From positions 1-41,191 of the forward strand of contig CAMWJL010000010.1 of assembly GCA_947174565.1 (NCBI GenBank): a DNA stretch of 41,191 bases, given 5' to 3'. Shown here one piece after another: positions 27,663 through 36,681 of this stretch. Made by a program: the position numbers and the translations under genes. The notes beneath the pieces were generated by a model that had not been told where the DNA came from, did no database searches, and saw nothing but the letters and a program-made list of their open reading frames with translations. The stretch comes from an uncultured Prevotellaceae bacterium. GTDB lineage: Bacteria > Bacteroidota > Bacteroidia > Bacteroidales > Bacteroidaceae. How positions within the stretch are numbered: position 1 is the first letter of the stretch; each line of letters starts with the position of its first letter.

Positions 27663-28140
27663 AAGAAAGCAGTCGGACGGTCTGTCGCTGACGGCTCGCA
27701 AGAGCCGACAAGAGGAAAGTCCGGGCAGCACAGGGCATCCCACTTCCTAATGTAGAAGCAATCCGCGAGGGTTGAGTAATGCAGAAGAAAATAACAACAG
27801 ACACGATTTGGGAAGGATGTAAATACACATTATTTAACATCTTTACGGAATCGCAACTGAAATGGTGAGAAGGTGGAGTAAAAGCCCACCAGCGGCATGG
27901 TGACATGTCGGCTGTGCATCTTGGGAGCTGCAAGTTCATGTAAACCACCGCCACAAGGGTAGCCCGCCCGATAGTTCGGTGGAGGGTAGAACGCTTGAGC
28001 CATGAGGTGACTCATGGAGTAGATAAATGACAGACACCACCATTAGAATGGGTGCAAATTTATCATGTGGATTACACATTACATTGACATTCTTTTTAAT
28101 GGTGCGTACAAAACCCGGCTTATAGTCCGACTGCTTTCTT
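27663..28140 (+). ncRNA. rnpB: RNase P RNA (bacterial class A)
   Basis: This is the catalytic RNA that trims tRNA 5' leaders. The ends form a 16-bp P1 helix (27663-27678 with 28125-28140). The conserved core GAGGAAAGTCCGGGC is at 27712-27726, and its partner AAACCCGGCTTAT is at 28111-28123, after the AGATAAATGACAG conserved segment near 28021. At about 478 nt it is long for a class A RNA. Much of the excess sits at the usual P18 position, where CACCATT (28038-28044) pairs with AATGGTG (28098-28104) around 53 nt. A second enlarged helix covers about 27804-27858. Confidence 0.95.
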
Positions 28141-28223
28141 CTTTGTATAAAATATGTTAAAGTCTTTGTGTACACATTAAACATTTAGGGCTTAATGCGT
28201 TCCAAGATTCAGACAAAAGCAAA

Positions 28224-29570
28224 ATGGTAATGAATAAAAAACATTATGGAGTGATGCTATCTTTGATGCTGACCAGCGGTATGGCTGTGGCACAGCAGAC
28301 GTGGACATTGCAGGAATGCATTGACTACGCTATGACCAACAACATCCAGCTACAACAGAAAAGGATAACTGTAGCCTCCAACCACGAGGACGTAACACAG
28401 AGCAAGTACGCCCTACTCCCTTCGGTGTCATTCAGCACCAATCAGAATGCGTCATGGAGACCTTTTGCAGAATCGACCATCAACCTGACAAATGGTTCCA
28501 TGACCACCAACCGCAACACCGTATCGTACAATGGCACATATGGCATCAATGCCAACTGGACGGTGTGGAACGGCAATCGCAACATCAACACCATCAAACA
28601 GAACAAGCTCACGGAGCAAATGGCGGAACTGGATGTACAACAACAAGCAAACTCGATTCAGGAGCAGATTGCCCAGCTATATGTACAGATTCTGTATGAG
28701 ACGGAAGCAGTGAAAGTGTGTGAGGAAATCATCAAAGCCAGTGAGTTACAGCGTGACCGTGCCAAGACGATGGTTGAAGTGGGCAGTTTGGCACGGGTGG
28801 ACCTCGTACAGCTTGAAGCACAGGTGAGCCAAGACAAATATTCATTGGCACAAGCGCACGCACAACTGGCTAACTACAAGCTACAACTGAAACAATTGCT
28901 GGAGATTCATGACACGGAATCGTTCAATATAGCAGTGCCAGCAGTGTCTGACCCAATGGTGCTTGCCACCATTCCTTCTGAACTATCCGTCTATGAGGCA
29001 GCCTTGGAACAGCGTCCTGAAATTCAGTCAGGCATGCTCAACATCCAATCGTCGAAAATAGCCATCGTATCCGCTCGGTCTGGCTACATGCCCACTGTAT
29101 CAGTCACAGCAGGCATGGGCACCAACAACTCGTCAGGACAGCACAAGTCTTTTGCAGAACAGGCGAAAATGAACCTTAGCAACTCGCTGGGATTAACGGT
29201 TTCTGTCCCCTTGTTCGACAATCTACAAACTCGCACAAACATTCGCAAAGCCAAGTATGCTTTACAATCCAGCGAACTTTCTTTGCAAGAACAGCAGAAA
29301 AAACTCTATTCCGCCATCGAAAACTATTGGCTCAATACCACCACGTCGCAACAGCAATATGCCTATGCCAAAGCGAACGTGGAGAGTATGCAGGAAAGTT
29401 ACAACCTTGTGAGTGAACAATTTAACCTCGGACTCAAGAACATTGTTGAGCTGACCACTGGCAAAAACAACCTCCTGCAAGCCGAGCAACAACTCTTACA
29501 AACAAAATATACGGCTTTGCTCAATTATGCCATGCTACAATTCTATGCTGGCGAAGCCATCAAGTTATAA
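28224..29570 (+). CDS. TolC-family outer membrane efflux channel
   Basis: The 448-aa protein has a signal peptide (about residues 1-23, ending VAQQ) and the outer-membrane-factor pattern: QTWTLQECIDYAMTNNIQL at the N-terminus, two repeats of long coiled-coil helices and short strands, and the second-repeat motif SVPLFDNLQTRTNIRKAKY. It provides the outer-membrane duct for the adaptor and ABC transporter encoded next. It opens a four- or five-gene unit (28224-33486). An in-frame ATG two codons downstream is an equally good start. Confidence 0.93.
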   Translation: MVMNKKHYGVMLSLMLTSGMAVAQQTWTLQECIDYAMTNNIQLQQKRITVASNHEDVTQSKYALLPSVSFSTNQNASWRPFAESTINLTNGSMTTNRNTVSYNGTYGINANWTVWNGNRNINTIKQNKLTEQMAELDVQQQANSIQEQIAQLYVQILYETEAVKVCEEIIKASELQRDRAKTMVEVGSLARVDLVQLEAQVSQDKYSLAQAHAQLANYKLQLKQLLEIHDTESFNIAVPAVSDPMVLATIPSELSVYEAALEQRPEIQSGMLNIQSSKIAIVSARSGYMPTVSVTAGMGTNNSSGQHKSFAEQAKMNLSNSLGLTVSVPLFDNLQTRTNIRKAKYALQSSELSLQEQQKKLYSAIENYWLNTTTSQQQYAYAKANVESMQESYNLVSEQFNLGLKNIVELTTGKNNLLQAEQQLLQTKYTALLNYAMLQFYAGEAIKL

Positions 29571-29632
29571 TAATTCACAACCAATAATTTACCAATTCGC
29601 TCCTCTGAAAGAGTCATAATACATCTTTGGAC

Positions 29633-30835
29633 ATGAAGACAAACAACATATTCTCAACGCTCATCATTGCAATCACCTTCGCCGCATGCAGCGAAGGAAC
29701 CAAGGTGAACTACTCCACCACCCCTGTAGAGAAACAAAACATCAGTACCAGCATCACGGCCACGGGCACCATTGAGCCTGTGACAGAAGTGGAGGTAGGT
29801 ACGCAGGTATCCGGCATCATCGACCGCATCTATGTAGATTACAACTCTGAAGTGCATCGTGGTCAGATTATAGCCGAACTGGACAAGACAAACCTCCTTT
29901 CTAAACTGGCATCTGCACAGAGTAATCTCTCTAACGCACAATCATCACTCAACTATCAATCAGCCAACTATAAGCGTTACAAGACGCTCTTCGAGAAAGG
30001 ACTCGTATCAGCAAACGACTACGAGAATACAAAATTGAGCTATGAGCAAGCCGTACAGCAAGTGAAGGTACAGCAGCAAAATGTACAAGAGGCACAAACC
30101 AACCTTGGCTATGCCACCATCACTTCGCCCATTGACGGAGTGGTGCTCTCAAAGGAAGTTGAAGAAGGACAGACGGTGGCATCTGCCATGACCACACCAA
30201 CCCTCTTCATTATTGCTCAAGACCTGACAGACATGCGTGTGATTGCAGATATTGACGAGGCCGACATCGGCGGTGTGAAAGAAGGACAGCGCGTCACCTT
30301 CACGGTCGATGCTTTCCCCGATGATGTATTTGAAGGTGCAGTGACTCAAGTGCGCCAACAGGCAACGACCGAAAGTAATGTGGTCACTTACGAGGTGGTC
30401 ATCTCTGCCCCCAACGACCAACTGAAACTGAAACCTGGACTCACAGCAAACGTGACCATCTACACGCTGGAAAAGAATGGTGTATTGGCAGTTCCATCCA
30501 AGGCACTCCGCTTCACCCCCAACGAAACTCTGCTACAAGAGGGCGAAATCGTTGAAGACGTAGATAGCCCCAACAAGGTATGGACAAAAGAAGGCAACAC
30601 CTTCAAGGCACACAAGGTGGAAATCGGCACCAGCAACGGCATGCTCACTGAGATAGTGTCGGGTGTGACAGCTGGCACAGAGGTGCTCACCGACTTCGAG
30701 ATTATTGGTGGTGAGGAAGAAGTCGAAGAGACTGCATCTAACCCCTTCATGCCACGTCCACGCAACAACCGCAACGCCAATGGTGCAGGTGGCAACAAAA
30801 CTCCAAATGCTAACGGTAATGCTCCCAAAAGATGA
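29633..30835 (+). CDS. MacA-like periplasmic adaptor (HlyD/RND-MFP family), probable lipoprotein
   Basis: The product (400 aa from the ATG at 29633; the TTG at 29627 is rejected) has a signal peptide with FAAC at Cys19, so it may be lipid-anchored in the inner membrane. Domains run in standard order: beta-barrel edge and lipoyl half-motif (EVEVGTQVSGIIDRIYVDYNSEV), an alpha hairpin at about 90-155, the second lipoyl half (ITSPIDGVVLSKEVEEGQTV), and a barrel domain with KPGLTANVTIY. A Pro/Asn/Gly-rich tail ends the protein. Its stop overlaps the ATPase start by four bases (ATGA). Confidence 0.93.
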   Translation: MKTNNIFSTLIIAITFAACSEGTKVNYSTTPVEKQNISTSITATGTIEPVTEVEVGTQVSGIIDRIYVDYNSEVHRGQIIAELDKTNLLSKLASAQSNLSNAQSSLNYQSANYKRYKTLFEKGLVSANDYENTKLSYEQAVQQVKVQQQNVQEAQTNLGYATITSPIDGVVLSKEVEEGQTVASAMTTPTLFIIAQDLTDMRVIADIDEADIGGVKEGQRVTFTVDAFPDDVFEGAVTQVRQQATTESNVVTYEVVISAPNDQLKLKPGLTANVTIYTLEKNGVLAVPSKALRFTPNETLLQEGEIVEDVDSPNKVWTKEGNTFKAHKVEIGTSNGMLTEIVSGVTAGTEVLTDFEIIGGEEEVEETASNPFMPRPRNNRNANGAGGNKTPNANGNAPKR

Positions 30836-31596
30836 ACGAACAGAAAGAAAATCGTAAAGTAGTCATTGAACTTGACAACGTGAAGCGTTACTTCCAAGTT
30901 GGCTCTGAAACCGTCAAAGCCCTGCGAGGCGTGAGCTTCAAGATATATGAAGGCGAGTTCGTGACCATCCAAGGAACGTCAGGTTCGGGCAAATCGACCC
31001 TACTCAACCAGTTAGGATGCCTTGACACACCTACTTCTGGCGAATACTATCTTGACGGTACACCCGTCCGCAAGATGAGCAAGAATCAGCGCGCAAAACT
31101 GCGTAACAGGAAGATTGGCTTCGTATTCCAGAACTATAATCTCTTGGCAAAAACCACAGCCGTAGAGAACGTGGAGCTGCCACTCATGTACAACAACAAG
31201 TACAGTGCCAGCCAACGCCGTGCCGCTGCCATCAAAGCATTGCAAGAAGTGGGACTCGGCGACCGCCTCGACCACAAGAGCAACCAGATGTCAGGCGGAC
31301 AAATGCAGCGCGTAGCCATAGCCCGTGCATTGGTCAACAACCCCGCTGTGCTTTTGGCTGACGAAGCAACAGGCAACCTCGACACCCGCACATCCTTCGA
31401 GATGCTCGTGCTTTTCCAAAAGCTCCATAAGGAAGGGCACACAATCATCTTCGTGACCCACAATCCCGAGATTGCCGAATACGCTTCACGCAACATCAAC
31501 TTGCGAGACGGAAAAATTCGTGAAGATACCATTAACACCAACATCAAATCGGCTGCCGAAGCTTTGGCAGCCCTGCCCAAGCCACAAGACGACTAA
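30832..31596 (+). CDS. MacB-type ABC transporter ATP-binding protein
   Basis: The 254-aa cytoplasmic ATPase belongs to the LolD/MacB/FtsE group. It shows Walker A GTSGSGKST at 48-56, Q-loop near 100, signature MSGGQ at 153-157, Walker B LLADE at 174-178 followed by ATGNLD, and the switch His in FVTHNPEIAEYA. In this operon the ATPase and permease are separate genes, unlike E. coli MacB where they are fused. It likely powers export of a small molecule or peptide through the adaptor and TolC. Confidence 0.95.
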   Translation: MNEQKENRKVVIELDNVKRYFQVGSETVKALRGVSFKIYEGEFVTIQGTSGSGKSTLLNQLGCLDTPTSGEYYLDGTPVRKMSKNQRAKLRNRKIGFVFQNYNLLAKTTAVENVELPLMYNNKYSASQRRAAAIKALQEVGLGDRLDHKSNQMSGGQMQRVAIARALVNNPAVLLADEATGNLDTRTSFEMLVLFQKLHKEGHTIIFVTHNPEIAEYASRNINLRDGKIREDTINTNIKSAAEALAALPKPQDD

Positions 31597-31650
31597 CCAG
31601 CCGTGCATGGGGCGAAGGTTTTAAGAACTTCCCAAAACTATACTCATAAT

Positions 31651-32877
31651 ATGAACATACTAAATTTGTTCAAAGTCAGCATTAACGCTGTGGCGAACAA
31701 CAAAATGCGTTCGTTCCTCTCCATGCTTGGCATCATTATTGGGGTGGCAGCCGTCATCATCATGATGTCCATCGGTCAAGGCTCCAAAGAGAGCATCCGC
31801 AAGGAACTCTCCACCATGGGTACTAACCTGCTCACCATACGTCCAGGAGCAGATATGCGTGGTGGTGTGCGCCAAGACCCCTCTGCCATGCAGACCTTGA
31901 AGATGGCTGACTACCAGCGCATTTTGGCTGAAAAGAAATTCGTCAGTTATGTATCGCCTGAGGTAACTTCTTCTGGTCAAGTCATCTATGGCAACAACAA
32001 CACGACCAGTACCATTTATGGAGAATCGACCGATTACCTCACCATCAAGCAGTGGGTCATCGAAGAGGGTGTCAACTTCAACGAAGAGGACATTCAGAAA
32101 GCAGCCAAAGTCTGCGTAGTCGGCACGACTATTATCAAAGAACTCTTCGGCGAAGGCAAAGAGGCTGAGGCTATTGGCAAGCACATCCGTTTCAAATCCA
32201 TCCCATTGCGCATTGTCGGTGTGCTCAAAAGCAAAGGCTACAACTCATGGGGCATGGACCAAGACAATGTAATCATTGCCCCTTACACCTGCGTGATGAA
32301 GCGCATTGCCGCACAGACATTCTTCTCCTCCATCGTCTGCTCTGCACTCACCGAAGAACTCTCCGATGCTGCCATTGAGGAACTCACTCAGATACTGCGC
32401 AGCAACCACAAACTGAAGGCAGATGCTGTTGACGACTTCACCATCCGCTCACAAGCAGAGATGATGGAAACAATGTCCTCCACCATGGACACAGTAACCA
32501 TCATTCTCGTTGTGGCTGCCGCCTTCTCCCTTCTCGTGGCAGGTATCGGCATCATGAATATCATGCTCGTGTCCGTCACTGAACGCACCAAGGAAATTGG
32601 TCTGCGCATGGCTGTAGGAGCCACAGGCATGGTCATCTCGCTCCAGTTCCTTATCGAATCCGTACTTATCTCACTCACAGGCGGACTCTTGGGCATCTTG
32701 CTCGGTAGCCTAATCAGCAATTTCGTCGTTCCACTCATAGGTATGCCTTCCAGCATCCCAGCGTGGTCCATCTATGTATCTTTCGCCGTCTGCACCTTCA
32801 TCGGTGTCATCTTCGGCTACATCCCTGCACGCAAGGCTGCCAACATGGATCCTATCGAAGCCATCAGACACGAGTAG
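31651..32877 (+). CDS. MacB-type ABC transporter permease
   Basis: The product is 408 aa from the ATG at 31651; a GTG at 31603 would add 16 unlikely residues. One N-terminal membrane helix (about 20-42, MLGIIIGVAAVIIMM) is followed by a MacB periplasmic core domain (about 45-270). Three C-terminal FtsX-type helices follow, with the conserved GIMNIMLVSVTERTKEIGLR coupling segment. This is the four-helix MacB/LolC topology for mechanotransmission rather than classical import. It is 54 bp behind the ATPase gene. Confidence 0.95.
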   Translation: MNILNLFKVSINAVANNKMRSFLSMLGIIIGVAAVIIMMSIGQGSKESIRKELSTMGTNLLTIRPGADMRGGVRQDPSAMQTLKMADYQRILAEKKFVSYVSPEVTSSGQVIYGNNNTTSTIYGESTDYLTIKQWVIEEGVNFNEEDIQKAAKVCVVGTTIIKELFGEGKEAEAIGKHIRFKSIPLRIVGVLKSKGYNSWGMDQDNVIIAPYTCVMKRIAAQTFFSSIVCSALTEELSDAAIEELTQILRSNHKLKADAVDDFTIRSQAEMMETMSSTMDTVTIILVVAAAFSLLVAGIGIMNIMLVSVTERTKEIGLRMAVGATGMVISLQFLIESVLISLTGGLLGILLGSLISNFVVPLIGMPSSIPAWSIYVSFAVCTFIGVIFGYIPARKAANMDPIEAIRHE

Positions 32878-32895
32878 TAAAACCCAAACATTCAC

Positions 32896-33486
32896 ATGAA
32901 AACCATCCTATATATCAGTGTGTTAGCCATATCCCTATGGGGGCATGGAGACTTCCTTCACGCACAGTCGCTTAAAGACATCTTCTTCAAGATGCCACAA
33001 GAACTCTGCCCTGCCCTGTCGGAATACAACCGATTGGAACTCATCGACAATCAGAAGAATAACAAGCCGATGCAGACACGCAACGTCTTCAAAACCTTCT
33101 CCAAAATGGAAACGCTCACCGATGACTATGCCCATCTTGTCGTGTCCAAGAACTCAGAAAAGACCATCAAGCTGCTCAACCGCAACGAAGAGAGTCCCAT
33201 CGTCATGGTCATCAGCACTGTCTTTGCCGACAGCATTACTGATGCCTCTGTCTCGTTCTATACGACTGAATGGCAACCACTTGACGCGAATTGCTTTGTC
33301 AATACCCCAACCTCTAAAGATTTCCGTCGCATCAGCATCAACCCTGACACTAACGAATTGACTATCACAACCCACTATCCCCTGTCCCTCAGCTTCAACA
33401 ACAGCGACCAACCACAAAAGCCTCACCCCCTGACGAATACCTATCGTTGGTCGGCAGACGAAGCCCGATTTATTCATCAAGAATAA
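32896..33486 (+). CDS. DUF3256 family secreted protein
   Basis: The 196-aa protein has a signal peptide (residues 1-23, ending LHAQ) and the DUF3256 pattern: KDIFFKMPQELCPALSEYNRLELID near residues 27-51, later VISTVFADSITDASVSFYTTEWQPL. The family is Bacteroidetes-specific with no known function. It starts 18 bp after the permease stop, so it is probably co-transcribed with the exporter, and a terminator follows 7 bp downstream. Confidence 0.85.
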   Translation: MKTILYISVLAISLWGHGDFLHAQSLKDIFFKMPQELCPALSEYNRLELIDNQKNNKPMQTRNVFKTFSKMETLTDDYAHLVVSKNSEKTIKLLNRNEESPIVMVISTVFADSITDASVSFYTTEWQPLDANCFVNTPTSKDFRRISINPDTNELTITTHYPLSLSFNNSDQPQKPHPLTNTYRWSADEARFIHQE

Positions 33487-33493
33487 TCTCCCT

Positions 33494-33519
33494 ATGCGCA
33501 CACGGTGCGCATCCTTTTT
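33494..33519 (+). terminator. Intrinsic terminator of the exporter operon
   Basis: ATGCGCAC (33494-33501) and GTGCGCAT (33505-33512) form a perfect 8-bp stem with a 3-nt loop, followed by CC and T5 (33515-33519). Confidence 0.85.
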
Positions 33520-33541
33520 CACACACCCTGCACATAATAAC

Positions 33542-33604
33542 ACGAACACCCTGCGCCTGTTATTTCCCTTACAGTGAGCATAACAGTTAGCGCAGGGTGT
33601 TCGT
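33542..33604. terminator. Second large hairpin downstream of the exporter operon
   Basis: ACGAACACCCTGCGC at 33542-33556 pairs perfectly with 33590-33604, and an inner CTGTTAT/ATAACAG segment extends the stem past a small bulge. A TTTTCG stretch follows on the plus strand. It may be a back-up terminator or an intergenic repeat. The rest of 33605-33752 shows nothing I recognise. Confidence 0.65.
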
Positions 33605-33752
33605 TTTCGTTGGTTTCGGGCGGCTGTTAATCCTAACGAATAAACCCCAATCTAAGGCTTGCAGCCATCATCTAATGTTTGTTTATTACAAATTTAAGCA
33701 CAACGATATCATATTTCCCTCAGAAAACATTGCTGATACCAAAACAAATCCC

Positions 33753-33760
33753 TAATTTTG
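33753..33760 (+). promoter_or_regulatory. Promoter of fbp
   Basis: TAATTTTG matches TAnnTTTG, with TTG at 33730-33732 giving a 20-bp spacer to the -33 region. The predicted start near 33767 leaves a leader of about 13 nt before the ATG at 33780. Confidence 0.65.
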
Positions 33761-33779
33761 TGTCATCAAAGCCTTATTC

Positions 33780-35789
33780 ATGGAAAATAAGAAGGACGCA
33801 ACCATCACCGAAAAGGAGATAAAGGACGATCTCCGCTATCTGCAACTGCTTGCGCAGAGCTACCCCAATGTAGCCGAAGCCAGCTGCGAGATTATCAATC
33901 TTGAGGCCATTCTTAACCTGCCCAAGCCGACAGAGCATTTCATCAGTGACCCTCATGGCGAAAGTGACGCATTCAACCATGTGCTGCGCAATGCGTCGGG
34001 CTATGTAAAACGCAAGGTGGAAGAGATTTTCGGTCCCACACTCCGTCTTTCAGAAAAGCAGGAACTCTGTACCCTCATCTACTACCCCGAAGCAAAACTC
34101 CAGCGCATCAAGGCAGCAGAGAGCAATATGGAGGACTTCTACATCATCACTCTCAATCAGCTCATTAAAGTGCTGAGAGAAGTGAGTTCCAAATATACAC
34201 GCAGCAAAATCCGCAAGGAGCTGCCTAATGAGTTCGGCTACATCATAGAGGAGCTGCTGCACGAGAGTCACAGCGGTGTGGGCGAGAAGCGACACCAATA
34301 CTATAATGTCATTGTACAGACCATCATCGAGACACAACGAGCCGACCATTTCATCGTGTCCATCTGCAACCTCATCCAGCGGCTTGCCATCGACCGCCTA
34401 CACCTATTGGGCGACATCTTCGACAGAGGTCCTGGAGCACACCTCATCATGGAGACACTGATGAACTACCACCATTTCGACATCGTGTGGGGCAATCACG
34501 ACATTGAGTGGTTCGGAGCAGCGGCTGGCAACAGAGCCTGCATCGCCAATGTGTTGCGACTCTCACTCCGATATGGCAACCTCACCACTCTCGAAGATGG
34601 CTACGGCATCAATCTCCTGCCACTGGCAACATTTGCGATGGAGACCTACAAGGACGACCCCTGCAAACAGTTTGCCGCAACCGAATTGAACAAAGAGAGC
34701 CAGCACGATAAGAAAACGAATCGCCTGATTGCACAGATGCACAAAGCCATCACCATCATCCAGTTTAAGGAAGAGGCACGCATCATAGACCGCCATCCTG
34801 AGTTTGACATGGATGGGCGTAAGATGCTTGAACACATCTACTTTCAGAACGGCACTTGCTTCATCGACGGCAATGAATACGACATGCTGGACACGTTCCT
34901 GCCTACCGTCGATAAGGAAAAGCCAAACGCATTGAGCGAGGAGGAAGAGTTGCTGATGGCAAAACTGGAACACTCCTTCCGCACCAGCGACAAGCTGCAA
35001 CGCCACATCCAGTGCCTGTTGGCACATGGCGGCATGTACTCCATCTCCAACAGCAATCTGATGTATCATGCCACAGTGCCGCTCAATGCCGACGGTTCAT
35101 TGAAGGAAGTCGAAATCAACGGCAAGAAATACAGGGGCATGGCACTGATGAAGAAGACGGGACATCTGGTGCGAGAAGCTTTCAATGCCGACACCCCCAA
35201 GGAACGGAAGAACTACGCCAAGGACTACATCTGGTATCTGTGGTGTGGCAAAGACTCCCCACTCTTCGACAAAGACAAGATGACCACCTTTGAACGATAC
35301 TTCATCAAAGAGAAGGCAACACACAAGGAAACAAAAGGTTACTACTACCAATATAACAACGACGAGAAGACTGTCGATATGATTCTTGACAACTTTGGCG
35401 TGAAGGGAAAACACCGCCACATCATCAACGGACACACTCCCGTGAAGGTGCTCAAAGGTGAAACTCCCATCAAGGCCAACGGCAAGCTCCTCGTCATTGA
35501 CGGAGGTTTCTCACGAGCCTACCAGCCTGAAACCGGCATCGCAGGATACACCCTCACCTTCCACAGCCGTGGGCTTGACCTCGTGCAACACCAGCCGTTC
35601 CGCTCAGCCGAAGATGCCATCCAAAACGGCGACGACATCAAAAGCTCCACACAGATTGTGGAACTGAGTTCACAACGTATGTATGTGAAAGACACTGACA
35701 AAGGCAAAGTGCTCCGCACCAAAGTGGAAAACCTGAAACGACTCCTCTATGCCTACCGCAATGGATTCATCAAGGAAGTGCGGAGCTAA
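33780..35789 (+). CDS. fbp: Class III fructose-1,6-bisphosphatase
   Basis: This cytoplasmic gluconeogenic enzyme hydrolyses fructose 1,6-bisphosphate to fructose 6-phosphate. The 669-aa product is of the Bacillus-type class III, built on a metallophosphoesterase core: DPHGESD (Asp57, His59), GDIFDRG at 211-217 and GNHD at 238-241, with a C-terminal INGHTPVK metal-binding segment. Length is normal for the class. It has its own promoter and is followed 47 bp later by the T9SS-tailed protein gene. Confidence 0.97.
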   Translation: MENKKDATITEKEIKDDLRYLQLLAQSYPNVAEASCEIINLEAILNLPKPTEHFISDPHGESDAFNHVLRNASGYVKRKVEEIFGPTLRLSEKQELCTLIYYPEAKLQRIKAAESNMEDFYIITLNQLIKVLREVSSKYTRSKIRKELPNEFGYIIEELLHESHSGVGEKRHQYYNVIVQTIIETQRADHFIVSICNLIQRLAIDRLHLLGDIFDRGPGAHLIMETLMNYHHFDIVWGNHDIEWFGAAAGNRACIANVLRLSLRYGNLTTLEDGYGINLLPLATFAMETYKDDPCKQFAATELNKESQHDKKTNRLIAQMHKAITIIQFKEEARIIDRHPEFDMDGRKMLEHIYFQNGTCFIDGNEYDMLDTFLPTVDKEKPNALSEEEELLMAKLEHSFRTSDKLQRHIQCLLAHGGMYSISNSNLMYHATVPLNADGSLKEVEINGKKYRGMALMKKTGHLVREAFNADTPKERKNYAKDYIWYLWCGKDSPLFDKDKMTTFERYFIKEKATHKETKGYYYQYNNDEKTVDMILDNFGVKGKHRHIINGHTPVKVLKGETPIKANGKLLVIDGGFSRAYQPETGIAGYTLTFHSRGLDLVQHQPFRSAEDAIQNGDDIKSSTQIVELSSQRMYVKDTDKGKVLRTKVENLKRLLYAYRNGFIKEVRS

Positions 35790-35836
35790 GAAACCCAATT
35801 TACGAACAAAAACAACACCCTCAAAAACAACAGTAT

Positions 35837-36616
35837 ATGAAGAAATTACTACTCATGACCGCCGTTGCACTCGGTTGCATCAGCGCATCAGCACAAGGAA
35901 CACTTACGCTGAACACCTACAAAGGCACTGACATTTCAAAGTACGCAGGAAAGACCATGAACGTATCGGTCAGCCGCTACATCTTCAATGGATGGAACAC
36001 AATCTCACTCCCCTTCTCCATGACGGAAGCGGCTGTGAACGAAGCATTTGGCAAGGACTGCAAGCTGGAAAGATTAGCAGGTGTTGAAAATGACGGACAA
36101 AACATTAAACTGAACTTCCAAAACTGCAAGTCAGAAGGTCTCAAAGCCAATGTGCCCTACATCCTGTACTACACAGGCGAAACTGGCACAAAAAAGATTG
36201 TGACAGAGAATGTGGCTGTGGCAGACGACGCAGCAACCCTCACCTTCACAGCCGAAGGAACTGGAGAGACCGTGACTATGGCATGCGCCAAGCAGCACAA
36301 GAGCGCAGAAGGACTTTACGGCATCTTGGCAAAAGACAATGCCGAAGCCGCCTTCGTCAACGTCAACGACATCAGCAGCGGCTTCTATGCCACCCGTTGC
36401 TACATTCAGCTCTCCAACGGCAACTCCACCTTGTTATCTACCAACCACATTTCAGATGGTGTAACCAGCATCAATGCCATTGCCAAACCCGACGAGACCA
36501 TTGATGTCTATAACGTCTCAGGCGTGAAAGTCGCCAGCCAAATCAAAGCCGCCAAAGTGAACAACCTCCAAAAGGGAATCTATGTTGTGAAAGGCAAAAA
36601 AGTGCTGGTGAAGTAA
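35837..36616 (+). CDS. Small secreted protein with T9SS sorting tail, function unknown
   Basis: The 259-aa protein has a signal peptide (residues 1-20, ending ASAQ) and ends in VYNVSGVKVAS...GIYVVKGKKVLVK, a type IX secretion sorting motif, so it should cross the outer membrane. Its body has NGWNTISLPF, ANVPYILYY and GLYGILAKDN segments. The order and type of motifs mirror the last about 190 residues of the PL11 lyase (ANRGVIVK, GLGFYLADGK, GVYIKGGKK), so it looks like that C-terminal module as a stand-alone protein. No catalytic motif is seen. A strong terminator follows. Confidence 0.8.
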   Translation: MKKLLLMTAVALGCISASAQGTLTLNTYKGTDISKYAGKTMNVSVSRYIFNGWNTISLPFSMTEAAVNEAFGKDCKLERLAGVENDGQNIKLNFQNCKSEGLKANVPYILYYTGETGTKKIVTENVAVADDAATLTFTAEGTGETVTMACAKQHKSAEGLYGILAKDNAEAAFVNVNDISSGFYATRCYIQLSNGNSTLLSTNHISDGVTSINAIAKPDETIDVYNVSGVKVASQIKAAKVNNLQKGIYVVKGKKVLVK

Positions 36617-36635
36617 ACCAACCTACACCATACAC

Positions 36636-36681
36636 CAATCAGGGCTGTGAACGGAGTTATTCCTGTTCACAGCCCTGATTG
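36636..36681. terminator. Bidirectional terminator overlapping the 3' end of the acetyltransferase gene
   Basis: A perfect 17-bp stem (36636-36652 with 36665-36681) encloses a 12-nt loop. On the plus strand TTTAA follows. The right arm and most of the loop encode the last codons and stop (36657-36659) of the convergent minus-strand gene. Confidence 0.85.
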
